Source: an uncultured Chitinophagaceae bacterium (GTDB lineage Bacteria; Bacteroidota; Bacteroidia; Chitinophagales; Chitinophagaceae). Taken from it: a stretch of 33,098 bases of DNA. A program made the translations under genes and the position numbers. The notes beneath the pieces were generated by a model. The model saw only the letters and a list, made by a program, of their open reading frames with translations, did no database searches and was not told the DNA's origin. Position 1 is the stretch's first letter. Every line of letters starts with the position of its first letter. The DNA lies in contig CALESY010000134.1 of the NCBI GenBank assembly GCA_937919945.1, forward strand, positions 1 to 33,098, written 5' to 3'. Positions 25,544-33,098 of the stretch are shown here, one piece after another.

Positions 25544-26050
25544 ATGAAAAAAATCTTGTTATTCGTTGCCTGCGGCTTCTTTGCTCTAAATGTTGCTACG
25601 GCACAAACTACCAAATTTGGCCATATAGACTCTCGTGAACTGTTGAAAGCCATGCCTGAAATGACAAAAGCTGAAAATGACATACAGGCTTATGCTAAAA
25701 CTTTTCAAGACCAATTGCAAACGATGAGTGCCGAATATGAAAAGAAAGTAAAGGAGTATCAGGCAGGTGAAAAAACAATGACGGATGCTGTAAAAGAGGT
25801 AAAAGTAAAAGAAATACAAGATTTGGAAGGCCGTATACAAAGCACTAATCAAAGTGCGCAGGAAAAAGTTGAGAAGAAAAGGCAGGAACTGTTACAGCCC
25901 ATTCTTGACAAAGCTGAGAAGGCTATAAAAGATGTAGCAAAAGAAAAAGCATTTGATTATGTTTTTGACTCGAGTAATGGTAGCCTCCTGCACTCACGCG
26001 AATCTGATAATATTTTACCATTAGTAAAAGCTAAATTGGGTATTAAATAA
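25544..26050 (+). CDS. OmpH/Skp family periplasmic chaperone (second copy)
   Basis: A 168-residue paralogue of the preceding gene. The signal peptide ends at ATAQ; the mature protein starts TTKFGHIDSRELLKAMPEM, close to the family form. The helical arms carry many Lys, Glu and Gln (KKVKEYQAGEKTM, IQSTNQSAQEKVEKKRQELLQPILDKAEKAIKDVA), and the C-terminus has FDYVFDSSNGSLLHSRESDNILPLVKAKL. This copy matches typical Skp/OmpH more closely than the first. Both copies being next to bamA suggests duplication with division of labour, as seen across Bacteroidota. Two hairpins follow and end the operon. Confidence 0.93.
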   Translation: MKKILLFVACGFFALNVATAQTTKFGHIDSRELLKAMPEMTKAENDIQAYAKTFQDQLQTMSAEYEKKVKEYQAGEKTMTDAVKEVKVKEIQDLEGRIQSTNQSAQEKVEKKRQELLQPILDKAEKAIKDVAKEKAFDYVFDSSNGSLLHSRESDNILPLVKAKLGIK

Positions 26051-26071
26051 TTCACGCTTTTTAAAAATATC

Positions 26072-26098
26072 TTCAGCCCTGCACAAAGCGGGGCTGAA
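26072..26098 (+). terminator. Terminator behind the bamA-skp operon
   Basis: An 8-bp stem TTCAGCCC/GGGCTGAA with an 11-base loop, followed by TTGTTTTA. It lies 21 bp after the stop of the second skp gene. Confidence 0.75.
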
Positions 26099-26117
26099 TT
26101 GTTTTAGGGGAGTAAAA

Positions 26118-26156
26118 AAATAATAAAGGGTGAACATTGTTCACCCTTTATTATTT
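26118..26156. terminator. Bidirectional terminator between skp and the S41 protease
   Basis: An 18-bp perfect inverted repeat (AAATAATAAAGGGTGAAC and its complement) with a 3-base loop. It has A-rich and T-rich flanks on both sides, so it can act on both strands. It lies 15 bp from the stop of the minus-strand S41 gene and is a back-up for the skp terminator. Confidence 0.85.
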
Positions 26157-26171
26157 ACAATCATTTATTAT

Positions 26172-28358
26172 TTATTTCATTCCTGTCCCCATATTCACCT
26201 TCATGCCCGGCTTCATCATATCGTTGATGATATTGACAGTTTCAGAGAGGTATATATCTTTCTTGAGTCCTTTCATCCAGTCTTCATTCTTTTTGATGCT
26301 TGTGCTGTCAAGGTTTATCTTGGCTAGGTCGGCTTGCGGATTTACGATATTCAAAGGTGTTGTTTTTTTCTCCAGGTCATCTATTTTTTTGCCAATACTG
26401 TTTGCTTCTTCCAATTCTTTGCGGTAGCCTGCCTCGCTAAGAGAGGCTATATTGTTTTCTTCCATTTTTTTGATGCGCTCAGCATTTTCTTTTACCAACG
26501 AGAAGGTAGGATTGCTGTCTGTACGCTTCTTGCTGTTAGCAGCTAGTTGTTTCACATCAACAGGATTATTAACCGGTGCATATCGTACTGCTGGTATTTC
26601 ATCCCATTTCATAGCTGCTTTATCTCGGCGTTCGCCAAGGTCTAAATGATAGTAGTTATCTGGCAATACTATATCAGGAGTAACACCTTTCAATTGTGTA
26701 GAGCCTCCATTTATGCGATAAAATTTTTGTATGGTCAACTTTAAAGACCCGATAGTGTCTTGCGATACGATGCGCTTGCCGGCAGCTATACTTGCTAGCC
26801 AACTGTTATACTCGTCCAGTGATATAACTTTTTGCACTGTACCCTTGCCGAATGTGGTTGAACCTACTATTACTGCACGCTTATAGTCTTGCATAGCGGC
26901 TGCCAGTATCTCAGATGCTGAAGCACTACCAACATTTACCATAATAGCTAATGGTCCATCATATAAAGTACCACTCTGCGGATCGTCTAATTGGGTTGCG
27001 CCATTACCATTTGTTTTTACCTGTACTATCGGGCCTTTGTCAATAAACAAACCTCCCATATTGACAACATCGCTTAATGAACCGCCACCATTGCCGCGAA
27101 GGTCGAGTATAATGCCCGATACACCTTCGTTTTTCAATTTTGCAACTTCTAAAGCTACGTCGTCTGCGCATCTGCGTCCGCCAGCTTGTTGAAAATCTGC
27201 ATAAAACTCCGGCAGGTATATATAGCCCACTTTACCTGCTGGGCTATTGATGATGGCAGATTTGGCAAATGTCTCTTCTTTCTCTACAATATCGCGAATG
27301 ATGGGTATCACTTTAATGGCTCCGCTTACTTGTTTTACTGTAAGCCTTACTTCAGTACCACGTTTGCCACGTATTATTTTCACAACATCATCTATATCAT
27401 AGCCCTGTACATCTACAGGCTCTGCAGTGCCTTGTGCTACTTTTAGTATTTCATCCCCTGCCTTCAGCTCACCTTGTTTCCAACATGGGCTACCCGGTAT
27501 TATTTGTACAATTTTCACTTTGCCGTCCTCATCGCGTAGTTGTGCACCTATACCAAAAAATGTACCTGACATTTGTTCGTCGAACAGTGCCTTATCTACA
27601 GGTGGGAAGTAATCAGTATGTGGGTCGTGCGTACCTGCAAGACTGTTTACAAAAAATGTAAATCTATCATCGCTTTTCAGTTTACGCATTCGCTTGAAGT
27701 AAAAGTCCATGTTCTTTTTTACAGATGCACGAGCAGCGGAGTCCAATTGCCGGTCATTCAATACGAGTTTGAGCGTACTGTCTTTATTGTCAATTTTCTT
27801 TTTCTGGTCGTCTTTTATTTCTACATATTTAGCCAGTACACGGTATTTCATATACTTCACCCAACGACTTTGCAGTTCTTTAGCATCTTTGGCATACGTA
27901 ATTTTTTCGCCATTCAGGTTGATGGTTTCTTCCGTATTAAAGTTGAAAGGTTCTTTTAATGCTGCCTGGTAATACTTCTCAGCCTCGTTGATGCGGGTTT
28001 TGTAGAGTTCTTCAAACTCATTGAAGAAAGCAACTACATTTTCTCCTTCGTTATCGTCCAGTATCAGCTCGTATTTTTTTAATGCATTGACATCGGCTTG
28101 TGTAATAATCCTCTTCTCATAATCCATCGCCGATAGTATTTTATGAAAAGCAGTGTAAGAAAAAGAATCATCCATTTTGCGTGGCTCATAATGGTTTTGC
28201 GATATGGCTTTCAATACGGTTTTAATGGCCGTTTTGCGTTTATCGTCCTCGGTATTGGCATTAGTAGTATAGGTAAAAGAAAAGAATGCCGCTAACGCAG
28301 ATAACACTAATAATGGTATTAAAATTTTATTCTTCATGAATCGTAACATAAACCTCAA
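26172..28358 (-). CDS. S41 family carboxy-terminal processing peptidase (Prc-like)
   Basis: A periplasmic tail-specific serine protease of up to 728 residues. The N-terminal hydrophobic stretch (ILIPLLVLSALAAFFSF) is a signal or anchor. A helical N-terminal domain is followed by a PDZ domain (GIGAQLRDEDGKVKIVQIIPGSPC to GDEILKVAQG), then the protease core with the Ser in GSASASEI and the general-base Lys in FGKGTVQ, 25 residues apart as in Prc/CtpA, and a C-terminal Prc-type extension. Three in-frame starts exist (28358, 28349, 28337); the last gives the most typical MKNKIL signal peptide, and the longest was kept. Prc-type proteases trim or degrade envelope proteins with exposed C-termini. 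Position opposite the Bam operon is probably incidental. Confidence 0.93.
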   Translation of the reverse strand: MRFMLRFMKNKILIPLLVLSALAAFFSFTYTTNANTEDDKRKTAIKTVLKAISQNHYEPRKMDDSFSYTAFHKILSAMDYEKRIITQADVNALKKYELILDDNEGENVVAFFNEFEELYKTRINEAEKYYQAALKEPFNFNTEETINLNGEKITYAKDAKELQSRWVKYMKYRVLAKYVEIKDDQKKKIDNKDSTLKLVLNDRQLDSAARASVKKNMDFYFKRMRKLKSDDRFTFFVNSLAGTHDPHTDYFPPVDKALFDEQMSGTFFGIGAQLRDEDGKVKIVQIIPGSPCWKQGELKAGDEILKVAQGTAEPVDVQGYDIDDVVKIIRGKRGTEVRLTVKQVSGAIKVIPIIRDIVEKEETFAKSAIINSPAGKVGYIYLPEFYADFQQAGGRRCADDVALEVAKLKNEGVSGIILDLRGNGGGSLSDVVNMGGLFIDKGPIVQVKTNGNGATQLDDPQSGTLYDGPLAIMVNVGSASASEILAAAMQDYKRAVIVGSTTFGKGTVQKVISLDEYNSWLASIAAGKRIVSQDTIGSLKLTIQKFYRINGGSTQLKGVTPDIVLPDNYYHLDLGERRDKAAMKWDEIPAVRYAPVNNPVDVKQLAANSKKRTDSNPTFSLVKENAERIKKMEENNIASLSEAGYRKELEEANSIGKKIDDLEKKTTPLNIVNPQADLAKINLDSTSIKKNEDWMKGLKKDIYLSETVNIINDMMKPGMKVNMGTGMK

Positions 28359-28377
28359 TTAAATTAAGCTATTATAA

Positions 28378-28385
28378 CAAATGTA
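28378..28385 (-). promoter_or_regulatory. -7 element in front of the S41 protease gene
   Basis: Read on the minus strand, TACATTTG matches TAnnTTTG. It lies 19 bp upstream of the first and 40 bp upstream of the last possible start codon. No good TTG was found at the -33 distance, so the evidence is partial. Confidence 0.4.
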
Positions 28386-28485
28386 ACTGATTTAGCGTTA
28401 ATAAAAAGCTAATGAAAACACCCGTCAATTGCCCTAAAAGGGCGATTTTTGATAGCATAACGTAAATTGCACAATTATTGTTGGT

Positions 28486-29226
28486 ATGAAGCAGGTGTAC
28501 TATAAAGATATAGGGCTAGTAGAATATGGTGATGCATGGCATATGCAGGAAACCCTTATGAAAAAAGGTTTGGATGTAAAAGCAGCTTGGTATAATGATG
28601 CTGCTAATGATAGTATGCGCAGTCAACACATTGATAATTATCTACTCATCTGCAATCATCCGCATGTATATACGCTTGGCAAAAGCGGGCATATAGAAAA
28701 CCTATTAGTGAATGACAGTAAACTGCAACAGATAGGTGCAACATTCTATAAGACAAACCGTGGCGGAGATATCACATATCATGGCCCGGGGCAATTAGTA
28801 GGCTACCCGATACTGGACCTAGAACAGTTTTATACCGACTTGGGTAAATACATGCGCAATCTGGAAGAGGTAATCATACAAACGCTGGATAAATTTGGTA
28901 TTCCAACAGGCAGGCTGCAAGGCTCAACTGGTGTATGGCTGGATGCAGATGATGCATACAAAGCACGCAAAATATGCGCAATGGGTGTAAGAAGCAGCAG
29001 ATGGATAACAATGCACGGCTTTGCGTTAAATGTAAACGCGGATTTGCAATACTTTGACAACATTGTACCATGTGGCATCAGCGATAAAAAAGTGACATCT
29101 ATGCATAAAGAATTGGGCTTAAGTGTAGATGAGCAGAACGTAAAAGAAGTATTGAAAAAATGCTTTGAGCAGGTGTTTGAATGTGAGTTGGTTAATAATT
29201 TAGTAACACAAGACATAAAGGTCTGA
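28486..29226 (+). CDS. lipB: Lipoyl(octanoyl) transferase
   Basis: LipB moves the octanoyl group from acyl-carrier protein to lipoyl domains, the first step of lipoate synthesis. The 246-residue cytoplasmic protein has the family signature RGGDITYHGPGQLVGYPILDL (begins at residue 92), a catalytic Lys162 in RKICAMGVRSSRWITMHGFALN and a catalytic Cys196 in IVPCGIS. Length is slightly above the E. coli protein (213). A 40-bp gap follows to the next gene, which may be co-transcribed. The 127-bp gap upstream, shared with the divergent S41 gene, shows no strong + strand promoter (best is GATTTTTG at 28444-28451). Confidence 0.95.
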   Translation: MKQVYYKDIGLVEYGDAWHMQETLMKKGLDVKAAWYNDAANDSMRSQHIDNYLLICNHPHVYTLGKSGHIENLLVNDSKLQQIGATFYKTNRGGDITYHGPGQLVGYPILDLEQFYTDLGKYMRNLEEVIIQTLDKFGIPTGRLQGSTGVWLDADDAYKARKICAMGVRSSRWITMHGFALNVNADLQYFDNIVPCGISDKKVTSMHKELGLSVDEQNVKEVLKKCFEQVFECELVNNLVTQDIKV

Positions 29227-29266
29227 TATTATATTAGTAGTCCATTTAGTAATAGAGTAGTGCCTG

Positions 29267-29899
29267 ATGCACGATAAAATAACATATCACTGGGGCAATA
29301 GCCATTTGCAGATAGTGCTTGGTGGCCGTATAGCACTACGCATCAAAGCTTTGTATTGGGGAGAGTTTGTACTTACATTGGGCATGGCTACCATTTTTTT
29401 GTTGCAATCGCTTCCATTATTGTCAGATATAGTTCATTTCATATCGGGTATGGGGGCGACATTTTTATATGTGTTGGCGGCATATAGGTTTGTGTCAAGG
29501 ATGATGTATAAAGAAGAAGTATGGCTGGATGAAGAATGCCTGATGGTAGTTAATGCAACACCCTTCAAACGTAAAGTGAAGAAATACCTGTGGGTATTTA
29601 TGGGGCCACTACACTATGCTGGCAAACTCCCCAAAACAGACCATCCGCTAAAAGGGCAGTGCTACGATTATTTTGGTTTTGAAACACAAGAACAACTGAT
29701 ACAGGATATACATGATGAGGGCAATCTATACTTTAACTATGAAGGATATGCCGTACGCTTTGCCAGAGGTGTATATAGTTGGGATGCTGAAGAAATGGTA
29801 CGCATCATGAAGTTATACGCAGGGCGTAGCTTGAAGTTAGCACCTGAATGGAAACAACTGATGCAGCAAACATCTTATGATATAGAAGATGAGGTTTAG
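29267..29899 (+). CDS. Hypothetical protein with two membrane helices
   Basis: A 210-residue protein I do not recognise. It has two closely spaced membrane helices (about residues 31-50 and 54-75) forming a hairpin, followed by a soluble C-terminal domain of about 130 residues rich in Tyr and Trp (KKYLWVFMGPLHYAGKLP, YDYFGFETQEQLIQDIHDEGNLYFNYEGYAVRFARGVYSW). The architecture, a helix pair and then a beta-rich cytoplasmic part, resembles bacterial PH-like domain membrane proteins, but no motif confirms that. It follows lipB by 40 bp on the same strand. Its stop overlaps the stop of the convergent gene by 4 bp. There is no Shine-Dalgarno sequence, and no other sensible start. Confidence 0.7.
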   Translation: MHDKITYHWGNSHLQIVLGGRIALRIKALYWGEFVLTLGMATIFLLQSLPLLSDIVHFISGMGATFLYVLAAYRFVSRMMYKEEVWLDEECLMVVNATPFKRKVKKYLWVFMGPLHYAGKLPKTDHPLKGQCYDYFGFETQEQLIQDIHDEGNLYFNYEGYAVRFARGVYSWDAEEMVRIMKLYAGRSLKLAPEWKQLMQQTSYDIEDEV

Positions 29900-30690
29900 T
29901 AAATGGTAATAAAGCCGGTTTCTAAAACTTTCCTGTCTTGTCGAAGCTCAAATTTAAAGATGCCTTTTTTCTGAAAATTACGTTTATCGATGATTATCAT
30001 GGAATCGGTTACGCGATTTATTTCTAATATTTTTTTATCATCATTATTAAAGAAGTATACTGCATAGTGGTGTGAACGGTATTCCGGTATGTCAAGATTT
30101 ACATGCCCTGTAAATGGGTTGGTGTAAACGTATTGAGATTTAATATAGGATAGTCCATCCCCCGTTTCTTCTTCAGGTATATCAAGTGTTATTTTTGGAG
30201 GCGTAAGAGGTTGAGGTGTTTCAGTATTAACCGTTTCGCTGCTCTTATTTGTTTCGGTATTTGTTTCAGTTTTGGGTTGTTCTATCTTGATGTTAGCTAC
30301 CAGTTTCTGGAGAGAGTCGTTAGGTGCCATAACGCGTGAATTAATAATGTCGGCACTGTCTACCATTATTTTGAAACGGTTGCTATACCAGGTAAGGTCT
30401 GAATTGAAAACTATATACAATCTATACCAGTTTTTGCCCGGCTTAGGGTGTCCGTCAATATATGCTTGTGGCCCTTTCTTTAGATTTCTAACCAACCCAA
30501 GGGTAACGAAATTATACACACTGTCTGAAGAGCGTTGTACGGCAATAGATTTAATGCCATCATACTGGCAGTTCCAACTAATAACATTAATGCCCTTATC
30601 TGTAGAGCCTGTAATGTCAGGAAGCGTAGGTTGTGCAAAAGCAGTAGCCGCTACAAATAGCAGGGAAAGAAACGATAGAAACCGAAACAT
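29896..30690 (-). CDS. Hypothetical secreted protein with FnIII-like N-terminus and sorting-domain-like C-terminus
   Basis: A 264-residue exported protein with a clear signal peptide (ending AFAQ, residue 20). Residues about 25-110 look like a fibronectin III or similar beta sandwich (NVISWNCQYDGIKSIAVQRS, GKNWYRLYIVF). A Thr/Glu/Asn/Pro-rich linker follows (about 138-165). The last 80 residues contain YVYTNPFTGHVNLDIPEY and end GIFKFELRQDRKVLETGFITIY, a layout like a type IX sorting domain (YPNPF...; GxYFL...GK...KFI), but the first Pro of YPNP is Thr. It may be a divergent sorting domain or a related beta sandwich. A TAGGTTTG element lies just upstream on the minus strand (30702-30695), only five bases from the start codon. 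The function is unknown. Confidence 0.75.
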   Translation of the reverse strand: MFRFLSFLSLLFVAATAFAQPTLPDITGSTDKGINVISWNCQYDGIKSIAVQRSSDSVYNFVTLGLVRNLKKGPQAYIDGHPKPGKNWYRLYIVFNSDLTWYSNRFKIMVDSADIINSRVMAPNDSLQKLVANIKIEQPKTETNTETNKSSETVNTETPQPLTPPKITLDIPEEETGDGLSYIKSQYVYTNPFTGHVNLDIPEYRSHHYAVYFFNNDDKKILEINRVTDSMIIIDKRNFQKKGIFKFELRQDRKVLETGFITIY

Positions 30691-30789
30691 CCTCCAAACC
30701 TACGCTAAAATCAGTTTCGGTAAAAATCGTACTACAAGATTTTATTTTCTCTAACATTTGCCATAATTCATCCATATCAGCCTATTGCA

Positions 30790-30821
30790 TTTGTACAAAC
30801 AACAAATTCTTTATAGGTTTG
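30790..30821 (+). promoter_or_regulatory. Promoter of the amino-acid permease gene
   Basis: TTTG at 30790-30793, a 20-bp spacer and TAGGTTTG at 30814-30821 agree with the Bacteroidota -33/-7 consensus. The ATG is at 30841, so the leader would be about 10-15 bases. Confidence 0.6.
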
Positions 30822-30840
30822 AAAGCATATCTACTGTTCT

Positions 30841-32490
30841 ATGGGTTTATTTGTAAGGAAACCGCTTAACCAACTACTTACCGAAGCGTCTGAGTCGGAA
30901 AAGGGTTTAAAGAAAACACTATCCGCTTCTGCGTTAGTAGCACTTGGTATAGGTGCTATTATCGGTGCCGGGCTATTTTCCATCACGGGTGGTGCAGCAG
31001 CAACTAATGCTGGGCCGGCTATCACTATTTCGTTTATTGTTGCTGCTTTAGGTTGTGCTTTTGCAGGTTTATGCTACGCGGAGTTTGCTTCCATGATACC
31101 TATTGCAGGTAGTGCATATACATATAGCTATGCTACAATGGGTGAGTTTCTTGCATGGATAATAGGTTGGGACTTGGTATTGGAGTATGCCGTTGGTTCG
31201 GCTACAGTAGCTATTAGCTGGTCTAGGTATTTGGTGAAGTTTCTTGAATATTTCAATATCCATTTAGGGCCTGAGTTTACATCTTCACCGTTTGATGGGG
31301 GTATCATAAATATACCTGCTGTATTTATTATAATACTGATGTCTTTGCTATTGATGCGTGGCACAAAAGAATCTGCATTTGTTAATGGGCTGATTGTAAC
31401 ACTGAAAGTAGCAGTGGTATTGATTTTTATAGCATTAGGCTGGCAGTATATTCGTCCCGAAAACTATACACCATACGTACCTGATAATACTGGTACATTC
31501 GGCGAGTTTGGTTTTAGCGGCATTATCCGAGCGGCAGCAATCGTATTCTTTGCATATATAGGTTTCGATGCGGTATCTACCGCTGCGCAGGAATCAAAGA
31601 ACCCCAAGCGTGATATGCCGATTGGCATACTGTTATCACTTTTTATCTGTACCATATTATACATACTCTTTGCACACGTAATGACTGGTGTGGCAAATTA
31701 TCAGGAGTTTGCAGGTAAGGATGGTATCGCTCCCGTAGCAGTAGCGATAGACCACATGGGCAAACCAGGTGCAGATGGTGTGATAACGCCCGACTATCCG
31801 TGGCTGAATAAGGCTATCATTATAGCGATACTGGCAGGTTATTCATCAGTAATTATGGTGATGCTCATGGGTCAATCACGAGTTTTCTTTTCAATGAGTA
31901 AAGATGGGTTAATACCTAAAGTTTTCTCGGATGTACATCCTAAATTCCGTACACCAGCACGCAACAATTTCTTGTTCATGCTATTTGTGAGCATATTCGC
32001 AGCGTTTGTGCCTGCAAGGATAGTAGGAGAGATGACAAGTATTGGTACATTATTTGCTTTTATACTGGTGTGTGTAGGCGTAATAGTAATGCGCAATAAG
32101 ATGCCAGATGCACCTCGAGCTTTCCGTACGCCTTTAGTACCGCTTGTGCCCATATTAGGTATCGTTACTTGCTTGTTTATGATGATATTCCTTCCTTTGG
32201 ATACTTGGATACGCCTTGTAGCTTGGATGATGATAGGTTTTGATATTTACTTGTTCTATGGTATGAAAAATAGCTACCTGAACAAAGGCACATTTACCAA
32301 TAGTAGTTATAAAACAGTATCATTTACTGGCTTGGCAATGGTTGCTATTCTTGTAGTGGTTGCCATTTTACATCATCAAGACCCTGCAGTAGATGATACA
32401 GGATTATATTATTTCTCATTAGGCTTTGCTGCTTTGCATGCTGTGTTGTATGTTTTTACAATGGGAAGGGGTAAAGCAAAAACAGCATAG
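30841..32490 (+). CDS. APC superfamily amino-acid permease, cationic amino-acid transporter-like
   Basis: A 549-residue inner-membrane transporter with about twelve to fourteen membrane helices. The signature SASALVALGIGAIIGAGLFSI in helix 1 (unwound Gly motif that contacts the substrate amino group) and the helix 2-3 stretch AGLCYAEFASMIPIAGSAYTYSYATMGEFLAW match the CAT/YfnA branch of the family. In the centre are FFAYIGFDAVSTAAQESKNPKRDMPIGI, also characteristic, and GQSRVFFSMSKDGL in a later helix-loop region. Longer than most bacterial APC members (about 460-490), as in CAT-type proteins. It has its own promoter. Its stop is 2 bp from the stop of the convergent gene. The substrate amino acid is not determined by sequence. 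Confidence 0.9.
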   Translation: MGLFVRKPLNQLLTEASESEKGLKKTLSASALVALGIGAIIGAGLFSITGGAAATNAGPAITISFIVAALGCAFAGLCYAEFASMIPIAGSAYTYSYATMGEFLAWIIGWDLVLEYAVGSATVAISWSRYLVKFLEYFNIHLGPEFTSSPFDGGIINIPAVFIIILMSLLLMRGTKESAFVNGLIVTLKVAVVLIFIALGWQYIRPENYTPYVPDNTGTFGEFGFSGIIRAAAIVFFAYIGFDAVSTAAQESKNPKRDMPIGILLSLFICTILYILFAHVMTGVANYQEFAGKDGIAPVAVAIDHMGKPGADGVITPDYPWLNKAIIIAILAGYSSVIMVMLMGQSRVFFSMSKDGLIPKVFSDVHPKFRTPARNNFLFMLFVSIFAAFVPARIVGEMTSIGTLFAFILVCVGVIVMRNKMPDAPRAFRTPLVPLVPILGIVTCLFMMIFLPLDTWIRLVAWMMIGFDIYLFYGMKNSYLNKGTFTNSSYKTVSFTGLAMVAILVVVAILHHQDPAVDDTGLYYFSLGFAALHAVLYVFTMGRGKAKTA

Positions 32491-32492
32491 CA

Positions 32493-33035
32493 TTACTTCC
32501 CCGAACGGATAATATTATTATTTCTCAGGTGCTTCAATGTTAATAGAGCACCTGTTTTATTGTTGCTGTAAGCACTAACAGAAGCAATAAGTACATCGTG
32601 GTCTCCACCTGTGGTTATGAAAGCCTGCTTTTGCAGCAGGATGTAAGCTGCCGCTTCACTTAGTACCGGATAACCTTGCCATTGCATTATGAGGTTTTTA
32701 GATAGAAGGTGTTTTAGTTTGTTTGTGGTATTCCCGGAGCGCTTACCCAGATAGTTTACGATTTTGTATTGGCTTTCGTGCATCAGTTGCAGTACAAACC
32801 TATCTGTATGCTGCACATAGCTATGTGTACAGGTATTGTGATATATAGCTATCGCATACATTTTGGGCTGCATACTGATTGGGGTAATATAGGTGCAGAT
32901 GTTCATATTTGCCCTGCCATTGTACATGGTTACAAGGCTATAGACGGCTTCTGCTGTTCGGTTCCAAGGCTTTGTATTTGTTGTTGGCATAGTAGTAATT
33001 ACAAACAAACCGGCTATAAGTTGCAGCCCCGCCAT
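32493..33035 (-). CDS. Flavin reductase domain protein (FMN-binding split barrel)
   Basis: A 180-residue protein similar to the flavin reductase-like family (PF01613). Seen are KPWNRTAEAVYSLVTM near the N-terminus, GRANMNICTYITPISMQPKMYAIAIYHNT with the FMN-contacting Asn/Ser/Met pattern, FVLQLMHESQ, and the later GGDHDVLIASVSAY, equivalent to the GDHxLFxGEV strand. Such proteins reduce or bind FMN with NAD(P)H. The start is uncertain: 33035 is preceded by AAGGA three bases away, but its 15 extra hydrophobic residues precede the conserved part. The ATG at 32990 would begin right at MPTTNTKPWNRT (165 residues). The 3' end overlaps a terminator-like hairpin of the convergent permease gene. Nothing else is coded in the last 63 bases. 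Confidence 0.7.
   Translation of the reverse strand: MAGLQLIAGLFVITTMPTTNTKPWNRTAEAVYSLVTMYNGRANMNICTYITPISMQPKMYAIAIYHNTCTHSYVQHTDRFVLQLMHESQYKIVNYLGKRSGNTTNKLKHLLSKNLIMQWQGYPVLSEAAAYILLQKQAFITTGGDHDVLIASVSAYSNNKTGALLTLKHLRNNNIIRSGK
32526..32558 (+). terminator. Terminator-like hairpin of the amino-acid permease gene
   Basis: On the + strand CAGGTGCT (32526-32533) and AGCACCTG (32547-32554) form a perfect 8-bp stem with a 13-base loop, followed by TTTT. It lies 36 bp after the permease stop, inside the 3' part of the convergent flavin reductase gene. Confidence 0.6.
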
Positions 33036-33098
33036 TTTCCTTTTAACTCTACTATTTATTACCTACATTTGTCCGTTGAATTTTCAGAATACATTTTA

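Overview
The window looks like ordinary chromosome of a member of the Bacteroidota, most like the Chitinophagaceae/Sphingobacteriia side of the phylum. Pointers are a PorP/SprF protein and a cargo with a YPNP-type C-terminal sorting domain (type IX secretion), an S46 dipeptidyl-peptidase, a DUF2490 protein, a uppS-bamA-skp-skp cluster, a coaX-barrel-lptC cluster, very few Shine-Dalgarno sequences, and promoters of the TTG-N18/20-TAnnTTTG type. Base composition is moderately AT-rich and even. I see no insertion sequence, prophage, CRISPR array, tRNA or rRNA. All assignments come from reading the sequence; no database search was run.

Left part (1-7.8 kb, mostly + strand): the tail of an unidentified gene, an O-antigen ligase-like membrane protein and a LON-domain protein; then coaX, an unassigned outer-membrane barrel-type protein and lptC in one overlapping unit; then a DPP7-like S46 peptidase with its own promoter-like element and terminator; then a DUF2490 protein. 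Envelope polysaccharide and LPS export is the common theme.

Middle (7.86-18.3 kb, all - strand): read in the direction of transcription this is an HSDL2-like SDR, an ABC-2 exporter pair, surE, a 758-residue T9SS cargo, metG, a MacA/HlyD-type adaptor and gpsA. The first four are spaced 5-18 bp apart and are probably one operon; the later ones may be separate units. Next, also on the - strand, come marR-yceI (with two near-identical operators in front of marR), porP/sprF and upp.

Right part (21.5-33 kb): uppS-bamA-skp-skp on the + strand, linking the undecaprenyl carrier to outer-membrane protein assembly; a tail-specific protease (S41) facing it across a double terminator; lipB with a small two-TM protein; an unassigned secreted protein; an amino-acid permease; and a flavin reductase-like protein.

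No striking new system is apparent. The best leads are the twin operator of marR, the barrel protein locked between coaX and lptC by overlapping reading frames, the secreted protein at 29.9-30.7 kb whose C-terminus resembles a divergent T9SS sorting domain, and the solo efflux adaptor behind metG.
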